Assembly: GCA_026389675.1 (NCBI GenBank)
Contig: JAPLHJ010000121.1
Location: forward strand, 1-5,086
Reading direction: 5' to 3'
DNA length: 5,086 bases
Source: Chloroflexota bacterium
GTDB taxonomy: Bacteria > Chloroflexota > Dehalococcoidia > GIF9 > UBA5629
Part shown: piece after piece, positions 1-5,086 of the stretch
Layout: each line of letters begins with the position of its first letter
Position numbering within the stretch: position 1 is the first letter of the stretch
Notes under the pieces: generated by a model
What the model saw: the letters and a program-made list of their open reading frames with translations, nothing else
What the model was told of the DNA's origin: nothing
Database searches by the model: none
Translations under genes and position numbers: made by a program

Positions 1-121
1 GGCCGGCATCCTCCAATGCCCTGGTGACGGCATCGTAAATCAGCTCACCGTCATTGACATAGGGTCTTCGGCCGCTGTGCGTCGTCTGGCCGATTCCAAC
101 AATTGCAACCCTGTTTGCCAT
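1..121 (-). CDS. Thiolase-superfamily protein (acetyl-CoA acetyltransferase/SCP-x type), N-terminal fragment, cut by window edge
   Basis: Forty codons are visible, from an ATG at 121-119 to the left edge. The peptide opens MANRVAIVGIGQT and continues through a stretch with ELIYDAVTRALEDAG (residues 26-40). This is the typical start of thiolase/SCP-x proteins: a first beta-strand VAIVGxGxT followed by an amphipathic helix ending in DAG. The catalytic region lies outside the window, so activity cannot be judged. The start is supported by a GGAGG at 134-130, eight bases upstream, which lies inside the last codons of the preceding thiolase-like gene; only one base separates that gene's stop from this ATG. 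Such tight coupling suggests that the two thiolase-like proteins are made together and may form a heteromer, with this one perhaps the catalytic partner (inference). A ketoacyl synthase-like relative cannot be excluded from 40 residues, but the opening motif favours thiolase. Confidence 0.85.
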   Translation of the reverse strand, partial: MANRVAIVGIGQTTHSGRRPYVNDGELIYDAVTRALEDAG

Positions 122-122
122 T

Positions 123-1277
123 TTATTTACCTCCCTTTTCGAGAACGAGTACACAGTGCATCTGGCCTGCCAGGCCGCCGCAGCCGTGGGCGACAGCTCG
201 CTTGGCGCCCTGCACCTGGTGCTCACCGGCCTTCCCCTGCAGCTGCCAGACGGCTTCAGCCACCCTGGCCATGCCCGCCACTGTTACCGGCGCGCCTGAA
301 AGCAGGCCGCCCGAGGGGTTGACCGGAATTTCACCCTTCAACTGCGTCTTGCCGCTGTCGATCAGCTTGCCGCCCTCGCCCCGGCCGCACAGGCCCAGGC
401 CCTCTGTCCACAGAAGTTCCTCGTGTGCATAGTACTCAGAAAGTTCAACCAGGTCGAGGTCCTTGACCGGGTTATTGATGCCAGCCATTTTGTAGGCTCT
501 TTTAGCCGACTTAATCAGAGCATCGCATTCAGCCAGGTCCCTGTCACCCAGGTTGTGATGCTCATAATAATTTCCGGACCCCGTAATCCATACAGGAGTT
601 GGCGTCAATTTCTTGGCGACTTCTTCGCTGGCCAAGATCATGGCGCAGGCGCCGTCGGAGACGGGCTTCTTCTGCAACTCCGTGATAGGGTCGGCCAGCA
701 TCTTCGACTTCAGTACCTGATCGACCGTTAGGTTCATGGCCTCCTGCGCCAATTTGTTCTTGAGCGCATTGCCCTTGTTTTTCACCACGACCTTGGCGAA
801 CTGCTCCGGTGTGACCTTGTATCTGTCCATGTAGCGCCTGGCCTGCATGGCTGCACCCATGGTGTAGTCGAGCCCCAGCCAGCGGTGGAAGATATGGTCG
901 ATCGACCAGTTCTCGATCATGGTGCCGTCGGTGATCGATTCCTCGCAGTGGCTTACCACGAGGATCAGCTTGTTGTCACCGGAAAGGATATGCATGGCCC
1001 CGTAAAGGACCGCGTAGGCGCCATCGCCTGCCACCTTGGACTCGTCCTTCAGGTGTGAGCATACGGCGTCAGGTATGGGCATGGATGATATCGTCCTCCC
1101 ATCCCAGAAGTCCTGGGAACAGCTTACGACTGCTTCTATATCGTCCTTGAGGTTGATGCCCGCGGCCTCGACGACCTTGTCCGTGACCTCTACCACGAGG
1201 TCCATCAGGTGTTGGTAGGGTTTGGCGGCTTCGAACTTTGTCGCGGAGGCCGCCACTATTCCAACTCTGCCAGCCAT
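123..1277 (-). CDS. Thiolase-superfamily protein lacking the canonical catalytic residues
   Basis: The 384-residue length is typical of SCP-x/thiolase proteins. Family landmarks are the N-terminal strand (GRVGIVAASATKF, 3-15), VSDGACAMIL (206-215), a VELSEYYAHEELLWTEGLG segment (277-295) followed by GRGEGGKLIDSG, NPSGGLLSG (320-328), and a C-terminal HGCGG (364-368). By hand alignment the nucleophilic Cys of the CxSG motif is replaced by Ala (A83 in VAGDGAYA, 82-89). The HDCF/NEAF motif is SEYY (280-283), and the His of the GHP motif is Ala (A329 in SGAPV). C366 lies next to, not exactly at, the usual second-Cys position. Ordinary thiolysis by this chain alone is therefore unlikely. It may be a non-catalytic partner of the thiolase starting one base downstream, or a repurposed C-C lyase like the steroid aldolase Ltp2. 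The start is supported by AAGGAGG at 1293-1287, nine bases upstream. It follows the MaoC gene after 59 bases and probably shares its transcript. Confidence 0.9.
   Translation of the reverse strand: MAGRVGIVAASATKFEAAKPYQHLMDLVVEVTDKVVEAAGINLKDDIEAVVSCSQDFWDGRTISSMPIPDAVCSHLKDESKVAGDGAYAVLYGAMHILSGDNKLILVVSHCEESITDGTMIENWSIDHIFHRWLGLDYTMGAAMQARRYMDRYKVTPEQFAKVVVKNKGNALKNKLAQEAMNLTVDQVLKSKMLADPITELQKKPVSDGACAMILASEEVAKKLTPTPVWITGSGNYYEHHNLGDRDLAECDALIKSAKRAYKMAGINNPVKDLDLVELSEYYAHEELLWTEGLGLCGRGEGGKLIDSGKTQLKGEIPVNPSGGLLSGAPVTVAGMARVAEAVWQLQGKAGEHQVQGAKRAVAHGCGGLAGQMHCVLVLEKGGK
130..134 (-). promoter_or_regulatory. Ribosome binding site embedded in the end of the upstream thiolase gene
   Basis: On the minus strand GGAGG lies eight bases before the ATG of the second thiolase-like gene. 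It is formed by the Gly-Gly codons near the C terminus of the first. The stop TAA (125-123) and the next ATG (121-119) are separated by one base. This arrangement favours translational coupling, with a terminating ribosome reinitiating on the next gene. Confidence 0.75.
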
Positions 1278-1336
1278 TCTTGTTTGCCTCCTTATAATAT
1301 TTGATTCTTTATTAATAAAACCTGTTTTAGGATTTG

Positions 1337-1768
1337 TTAACTCTTCGGCCTTTTGGCTACCGCTACCTTGGTTACCAGGACGGCTACGTCCTCATCACGC
1401 TGATTCTTGATGTGCCACTGGTTGGCAACAACCCCCAGGTCACCTTTATCCTGCATCTCGGTTACCTCCGTCACCAGGTGGATTGTATCACCCAGCTTGG
1501 TTGGCGCTGTAAACCTGACCTTGTCCATGCCGTAGAAGGCGATCAAGGCGACATCATAGGGTGTGACAAACCCGGATGCAATGGACAGCACAAGGAAACC
1601 ATGCGCGATGCGGCCACCGAAGATACTCTTCTTGGCCAGTTCTTCGTTGACGTGGAGGCCATACCAGTCTCCGCTGAGCGCGGCGAACATGGTTATGTCA
1701 GCCTCGGTAACAGTCCGCCCCCTTGTCACTACTTTCTGACCGACCTGGAAGTCCTCAAAATATATCAT
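1337..1768 (-). CDS. MaoC-like hot-dog dehydratase, probable (R)-specific enoyl-CoA hydratase
   Basis: This 143-residue single hot-dog protein has the usual length for a one-domain MaoC/PhaJ-like hydratase, a family that adds water to trans-2-enoyl-CoA to give (R)-3-hydroxyacyl-CoA. The N terminus YFEDFQVGQ (3-11) is a common MaoC opening. The hydratase core runs from FAALSGDWYGLHVNEELA (28-45) to FGGRIAHGFL (50-59). Candidate catalytic residues are D34 and H39, matching the Asp and His of the family pattern DxNPxH. The intervening NP pair is YG here, so the catalytic dyad is kept but the loop differs. A strand with VRFTAPTKLGDTI (84-96) matches the following conserved MaoC segment. The start is supported by AAGGAG at 1778-1773, four bases before the ATG, a rather short spacing. 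This is the first gene of the minus-strand cluster and would hydrate products of the divergent acyl-CoA dehydrogenases. Its true substrate is unknown, and a dehydratase or structural role is possible. Confidence 0.9.
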   Translation of the reverse strand: MIYFEDFQVGQKVVTRGRTVTEADITMFAALSGDWYGLHVNEELAKKSIFGGRIAHGFLVLSIASGFVTPYDVALIAFYGMDKVRFTAPTKLGDTIHLVTEVTEMQDKGDLGVVANQWHIKNQRDEDVAVLVTKVAVAKRPKS

Positions 1769-1800
1769 GGTACTCCTTAACCTCTCCGCGATTTGCGCCT

Positions 1801-1829
1801 ATTTTATAACAATTATGAAATCATGTAAA
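1801..1829 (-). promoter_or_regulatory. Candidate sigma70-type promoter for the MaoC-thiolase cluster
   Basis: Read on the minus strand, TTTACA (1829-1824) and TAAAAT (1806-1801) are separated by 17 bases; each hexamer matches consensus at five of six positions. An overlapping TATAAA (1808-1803) is an alternative -10. Transcription would begin near 1794, giving a short leader before the AAGGAG at 1778-1773. The surrounding DNA is very AT-rich, so chance matches are easy and the exact boxes are uncertain. Confidence 0.5.
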
Positions 1830-1896
1830 TAACCTTTTCTATAAAAATTCGAAAATAAGTTTGCGTTCACCCCATACCTGTTTTAATACGTTGATT

Positions 1897-1912
1897 GATT
1901 GCTTAATTAATC
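1897..1912. promoter_or_regulatory. Imperfect 16-base palindrome, candidate operator
   Basis: The site reads GATT-gc-TTAA-tt-AATC, symmetric except for the two positions on each side of the central TTAA. Its right edge touches the -35 hexamer (1913-1918) of the plus-strand promoter. A dimeric regulator of the TetR/FadR kind often associated with fatty-acid catabolism genes could bind here and affect the plus-strand operon. No regulator gene is present in the window. The AT-rich context makes chance symmetry possible. Confidence 0.35.
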
Positions 1913-1941
1913 TTGATAACCCTTTATTATTTTGGTAAAAT
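1913..1941 (+). promoter_or_regulatory. Candidate sigma70-type promoter with extended -10 for the ACAD cluster
   Basis: TTGATA (1913-1918) and TAAAAT (1936-1941) are separated by exactly 17 bases, each with five of six consensus positions. A TG at 1933-1934, one base before the -10 box, forms an extended -10 element. Transcription would start around 1948, leaving a leader of about 75 bases before the first ACAD start at 2023. This is the best promoter match in the window. Confidence 0.6.
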
Positions 1942-2022
1942 TGCGGGAACACGGACAGGTTATTGAATCTTCACTAAATGGCCTGTAAGGCGCAGGCACG
2001 TTGAGATCAGGAGGTTGCTGAC

Positions 2023-3213
2023 ATGGATTTTAAATTCACCGCTGAGGAAGAATCTTTCCGCCGCGAGGTAAAGGGCTGGTTAAAGGAAGCCATACCGCCG
2101 CGCTGGAGAGAACTGCCGACAGGATTCTGGCAGGAAACGGAAGAGTCGTGGAAAATATCCCGCCAGTTCCAGAAAAACCTGGGTTTGAAAGGTTGGCTGG
2201 CGCCGGCTTACCCCGTTGAACTTGGTGGTGCCGGGCTGAGTCATATAAAACGCCTTATCCTGGCAGAGGAGTTGACCTACCATGACGCCCCGGTGAGCAT
2301 TGAGACAGAGATAACTGTTAACTGGGTGGGCATGGCGCTGCAGCACTTTGGCAGCGAGCAACAGAAGCAGGATTTCATACCACGCATAGCTAAAGGCGAT
2401 ATTATTTTTTGCCTGGGCTATAGCGAACCCAACGCCGGATCTGACCTGGCCTCCCTCCAGACCCGTGCCGTTGAACAGGGCGACAATTACGTTATCAACG
2501 GGCAGAAGATATGGTGCAGTTACGCTCACTACGCCGACTATTGCTGGCTGGGCGCGGTCACCGACCCGGATGCTGGGAAGCACCGCAACATGAGTATGTT
2601 CGTGGTGGACATGAAGAACCCGGGCATTACCATACGCCCACTGATAAACGTGATCGGCTGCCACTCATTCAACGAAGTATTTTTTGACGACGTCCGTACC
2701 CCGAAAGACAGCCTGGTAGGCGTCAAGAATAACGGCTGGTTCCAGCTTGCCATGGCGCTCGACTTTGAGCGCTCAGGCGTACAAACGGCCGCGGCCAATA
2801 AATTGCTGCTTGACCACATGGTCAACTATGCCAAAACCAATAAAAGGGGTGGTAAGCTGCTTTCTAAAGATCCTATTCTGCGCAACCTGATGGCAGAGAT
2901 GGCTATAGAGATAGAAGTAGCGCGCATGCTCTGCTACCGCATCGCCTGGATCTACAGCAAGGGCGGGCATTCCAATTACGAGTCCTCGCAGGCCATGATA
3001 TTTGGCAGCGAATTATTGCGCAGAATCTCGGATGCCGGCATGAGGGTGCTGGGACAGTACGGCCAATTAGCCTACGGCTCTCAAAGGGCGGTAGAGAGGG
3101 CAGCAATGTGCAGGAGTTACCTGGCTGCCCTGTCGATCGGTGTGGGTGGAGGCACAAATGAGATACAGCGTAACATCATCGCCATGCGCGGGCTCGGGCT
3201 GCCGCGTAAATAA
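2023..3213 (+). CDS. Acyl-CoA dehydrogenase family protein (FadE6/17/26-like), first of three
   Basis: This 396-residue ACAD has the complete fold order: N-terminal helical domain opening MDFKFTAEEESFRREV, middle beta domain, and C-terminal helical domain. The flavin/substrate motif GYSEPNAGSDLA is at 132-143, NGQKIW at 159-164, and the C-terminal signature GGGTNEIQRNII at 375-386. The family oxidises acyl-CoA to trans-2-enoyl-CoA with FAD, passing electrons to an electron-transfer flavoprotein. In MCAD-type enzymes the catalytic Glu directly precedes the Gly-Thr of the C-terminal signature; here that position is Gly (G376). A Glu in the ALDFER segment (E249) matches the alternative base position used by isovaleryl-CoA and long-chain acyl-CoA dehydrogenases, so activity is plausible. 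The start has AGGAGG at 2009-2014, eight bases upstream. It leads the plus-strand operon, and the next ACAD follows after 39 bases. The substrate is unknown; its family resemblance and neighbours suggest branched or cyclic acyl-CoA (inference). Confidence 0.93.
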   Translation: MDFKFTAEEESFRREVKGWLKEAIPPRWRELPTGFWQETEESWKISRQFQKNLGLKGWLAPAYPVELGGAGLSHIKRLILAEELTYHDAPVSIETEITVNWVGMALQHFGSEQQKQDFIPRIAKGDIIFCLGYSEPNAGSDLASLQTRAVEQGDNYVINGQKIWCSYAHYADYCWLGAVTDPDAGKHRNMSMFVVDMKNPGITIRPLINVIGCHSFNEVFFDDVRTPKDSLVGVKNNGWFQLAMALDFERSGVQTAAANKLLLDHMVNYAKTNKRGGKLLSKDPILRNLMAEMAIEIEVARMLCYRIAWIYSKGGHSNYESSQAMIFGSELLRRISDAGMRVLGQYGQLAYGSQRAVERAAMCRSYLAALSIGVGGGTNEIQRNIIAMRGLGLPRK

Positions 3214-3238
3214 CCTTGGGCCTAATATTTTTCATATC

Positions 3239-3244
3239 GGGCGG
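3239..3244 (+). promoter_or_regulatory. Weak, non-canonical ribosome binding site of the second ACAD
   Basis: GGGCGG is the only purine-rich stretch near this start, eight bases before the ATG at 3253. It contains no AGGAGG-like core, unlike the strong sites of its neighbours. It overlaps the loop of a small inverted repeat (ATATC at 3234-3238, GATAT at 3244-3248). The start is still preferred because the protein opening MDFRFSEAEK aligns with that of the first ACAD. Confidence 0.4.
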
Positions 3245-3252
3245 ATATAATC

Positions 3253-4449
3253 ATGGATTTTCGTTTTAGCGAAGCTGAAAAAAGATTCAGGGCCGAGGTT
3301 GAAGAGTTTATTCTGCAGGAGATGCCGCCGGGCTATGCAGATAAGGACCTGTACTGGCCTGGCGGCTACGGCGCCATAGGTGAGTTTGAGGTTCGCGACC
3401 CGGCGGTGGAGAAGGTCCGGAAAAAAATGGGGGAGCGGGGCTGGTTGACCATGGCCTGGCCCAGGGAATACGGTGGGGGAGGGCGTTCTTTCATGGAGCA
3501 GGCGATATTTTTTGAACGGCTCAGCTATTATGGCGCGCCGGGCATGGACGTGTCCACGCTGATATCGGGTCCCACTATTTTGCGTTTCGGAAGTGAGGAA
3601 CTGAAAAAAGAGTGGATACCCAGGATCGTCAGGGGTGATCTCAAATTCTGGTTGGCTTATAGTGAACCCAATGCCGGCTCTGACCTGGCCGCCATACAGG
3701 CCAGGGCAACCATAGATGGCGACGACTTGATAGTCAACGGCCAGAAGATCTGGAGCAGCGGGGCGCATGTGTCGGATTGCGGCTGGATGGTGGCCAGGAC
3801 GGACATGGACGCTCCGCCGTATAAGGGCACCACTTTATTCATCGTGGATAATAAGAGCCCGGGCATCACCGTCAGACCGATAGTAAATATCGACGGTTTT
3901 CACTCGTTTAACGAGGTTTTCTTTGATAATGTCAGGGTGCCGAAGAAGAATGTGGTCGGCGATATGAATATGGGTTTCTATTACCTCATGGTGGCGCTGG
4001 ATTTCGAGCGGCTGGTGATATCCATGGGAGGTTTCCGGCACCGGTACGAGGACCTGCTGAATTACGCCCGCCATACCAGGCGTAACGGCAGATTGTTAAG
4101 TGAAGACGCCAGGGTAAGGTCGAGGCTGTCACAGCTTGCCATTGAGATCGAAATCGCCTATTTACTCTACTATAAAACAGCCTGGATGATGGATAACAAC
4201 CTTTTTCCCAATATCGAGGCGTCTGAAATCAAGCTGATCACCACACTGCTCAGCAGGAAGCTGGCCGATGCCGGTATGGAGATTATGGGACAGCAGGCTC
4301 AGCTATGGCCGGGCTCGCCCCATGCGCCTCTTAGAGGAAGGTTTGCTGTCGGATACCTTGATTCTATCTCGGCGGTAATCGGCGCCGGGACGTCAGAAAT
4401 ACAGCGCAATATCCTGGCCCAGCGCGGCCTGGGCTTGAAAAGAAGATAG
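3253..4449 (+). CDS. Acyl-CoA dehydrogenase family protein (FadE6/17/26-like), second of three
   Basis: This 398-residue ACAD is clearly paralogous to the preceding one: the openings MDFRFSEAEKRFRAEV and MDFKFTAEEESFRREV align, and about half of the residues in the central flavin-binding block are identical by eye. Motifs are AYSEPNAGSDLA (135-146), NGQKIW (162-167), HSFNEVFFD (217-225) and GAGTSEIQRNIL (377-388). The canonical MCAD-type catalytic Glu position is Ala (A378), while E252 in ALDFERLVI occupies the isovaleryl-CoA dehydrogenase-type position, so it may be an active alpha,beta-dehydrogenase. Compared with the first ACAD it has a longer, Gly/Tyr-rich segment at about 27-50, which could alter the substrate pocket. 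It lies 39 bases after the first ACAD and 39 bases before the third, with no terminator seen, so cotranscription is likely. It may pair with the third, divergent ACAD as actinobacterial FadE26 does with FadE27 (inference). Its ribosome binding site is weak. Confidence 0.93.
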   Translation: MDFRFSEAEKRFRAEVEEFILQEMPPGYADKDLYWPGGYGAIGEFEVRDPAVEKVRKKMGERGWLTMAWPREYGGGGRSFMEQAIFFERLSYYGAPGMDVSTLISGPTILRFGSEELKKEWIPRIVRGDLKFWLAYSEPNAGSDLAAIQARATIDGDDLIVNGQKIWSSGAHVSDCGWMVARTDMDAPPYKGTTLFIVDNKSPGITVRPIVNIDGFHSFNEVFFDNVRVPKKNVVGDMNMGFYYLMVALDFERLVISMGGFRHRYEDLLNYARHTRRNGRLLSEDARVRSRLSQLAIEIEIAYLLYYKTAWMMDNNLFPNIEASEIKLITTLLSRKLADAGMEIMGQQAQLWPGSPHAPLRGRFAVGYLDSISAVIGAGTSEIQRNILAQRGLGLKRR

Positions 4450-4488
4450 TTCATTAAGTAATAATAGCTAAAATCGGGAGGTAAAATT

Positions 4489-5086
4489 ATGGATCTGGGT
4501 TTGAATGAAGAACAGGAGATGCTAAGGAAATCAGCGCGGGAGTTTTTGAGCAAGGAATGCCCGAAAAAGCTGGTACGTGAATTGGACGAAAGCGATTCCG
4601 GCTTATCGAGGGAGCTGTGGAAGAAGATGGCGGAGTTGGGCTGGATAGGCTTGCCATTTCCTGAGAAATACGGGGGGAATGGGGGAACCCTGCTTGATTT
4701 GATCGTTCTGCTGGATGAGATGGGCTACAACATCGTCCCCGGCCCCTTTTTCTCGACAGTGGTTTTAGCCGGATTTACATTGCTGCAGGCCGGCTCGGAG
4801 GAGCAGAAACAAAACTATCTCACCAAAATATGCAGCGGTGAAATGATCATGACCTTTGCGCTGACTGAATTGGACGGTACCTATCTGCCGGAATCTGTCG
4901 AAACTGTTGCTGAAGCTAAGGGTGAACAGTATATATTAAAGGGTACAAAGCTTTTCGTGCCGGATGCTAATGTTGCCGATTTCCTGCTTGTCGCGGCGCG
5001 CACAGGTAAGAGCGCTAACCCGGCGGACGCTGTTAGTATTTTCCTGGTTGATGCGAAAAGCCCGGGCGTGAAGATCACCCTGCTAA
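4489..5086 (+). CDS. Acyl-CoA dehydrogenase family protein, divergent, third of three; 3' end beyond window
   Basis: An open frame of 199 codons runs without a stop from the ATG at 4489 to the right edge. The N-terminal ACAD domain is clear: MDLGLNEEQEMLRKSAREFL (1-20), ELGWIGLPFPEKYGGNGGT (49-67, typical LGW...PExYGG), and GSEEQKQNYLTKICSGE (102-118). The following middle-domain segment reads ALTELDGTYLPES (124-136), where active ACADs usually have a (S/T)EPxxGSD motif, so the Gly-Ser-Asp portion is lost. The later segment SIFLVDAKSPGVKIT (183-197) is family-typical. The altered flavin/substrate loop suggests a degenerate subunit, as in FadE27-like partners of heterotetrameric ACADs, but the C-terminal half is needed to judge. 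GGGAGG at 4476-4481, seven bases upstream, supports the start. It most likely belongs to the same operon as the two preceding ACADs. Confidence 0.88.
   Translation, partial: MDLGLNEEQEMLRKSAREFLSKECPKKLVRELDESDSGLSRELWKKMAELGWIGLPFPEKYGGNGGTLLDLIVLLDEMGYNIVPGPFFSTVVLAGFTLLQAGSEEQKQNYLTKICSGEMIMTFALTELDGTYLPESVETVAEAKGEQYILKGTKLFVPDANVADFLLVAARTGKSANPADAVSIFLVDAKSPGVKITLL

Noticed and set aside
1278..1336. AAAAC-ct-GTTTT symmetry between the MaoC and thiolase genes as a hairpin
   Set aside because: The two-base loop is too small to fold as drawn and the arms are short A/T-rich runs. Only the strong ribosome site at 1293-1287 is supported here.
1334..1780. 148-codon plus-strand open frame over the MaoC gene
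   Set aside because: The minus-strand frame has a complete hot-dog domain and catalytic residues; the plus-strand peptide shows no family features.
1903..1910. TTAATTAA as a stand-alone eight-base palindrome
   Set aside because: By itself it is common in AT-rich DNA. It is only of interest as part of the longer symmetric site at 1897-1912.
2080..2664. 194-codon open frame antisense to the first ACAD
   Set aside because: It lies wholly inside a well-supported ACAD gene, shows no recognisable motif and has no convincing start context. It is a frame shadow.
3246..3251. Perfect TATAAT just before the second ACAD start, as a possible internal promoter
   Set aside because: No -35-like hexamer lies at a suitable distance, and transcription would begin inside the coding region. 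It is probably chance in an AT-rich gap.
3232..3768. 178-codon open frame antisense to the second ACAD
   Set aside because: It overlaps the conserved ACAD N-terminal half, and its peptide resembles the antisense shadow of the paralogous first ACAD, as expected from duplicated coding sequence.
4450..4488. Possible terminator or small gene between the second and third ACAD
   Set aside because: No stable inverted repeat followed by a T-run is present, and stop codons interrupt the gap. It holds only the ribosome site of the third ACAD.

Overview
The window is a compact, gene-dense stretch of bacterial chromosome (GC near one half by eye) that looks devoted to acyl-CoA chemistry. Two gene clusters diverge from one AT-rich control region of about 250 bases (1769-2022). 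The left-hand cluster, on the minus strand, encodes a MaoC-type hot-dog hydratase (1337-1768), a thiolase-superfamily protein (123-1277) and the start of a second thiolase-superfamily protein that leaves the window at its left edge (1-121). The right-hand cluster, on the plus strand, encodes three consecutive acyl-CoA dehydrogenase (ACAD) family proteins (2023-3213, 3253-4449, and 4489 to the right edge).

Together these supply the desaturation (ACAD), hydration (MaoC) and carbon-carbon cleavage (thiolase-like) steps of a beta-oxidation-type pathway. No 3-hydroxyacyl-CoA dehydrogenase and no CoA ligase is visible here. The substrate cannot be read from the sequence. Closely related paralogues, a possible degenerate ACAD, and a thiolase-like protein without the usual catalytic residues all recall the heteromeric enzymes of actinobacterial steroid side-chain degradation (FadE26/FadE27, FadE28/FadE29, Ltp2 with a DUF35 partner). 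A branched, cyclic or otherwise bulky acyl-CoA is therefore a reasonable inference, not a demonstrated fact.

The control region contains a good sigma70-like promoter for each direction. A 16-base imperfect palindrome touches the -35 box of the plus-strand promoter and is a candidate operator. Most genes have strong Shine-Dalgarno sites; the second ACAD is the exception. Intergenic gaps are 1 to 59 bases, and no convincing terminator separates genes within either cluster, so each cluster is probably one operon.

The organism cannot be named with confidence. Moderate GC, strong Shine-Dalgarno sites and dense ACAD/thiolase/MaoC clusters would fit an anaerobic or subsurface lineage such as Dehalococcoidia (Chloroflexota) or Desulfobacterota. 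This is a weak guess. I see no mobile element, CRISPR array, tRNA or rRNA.
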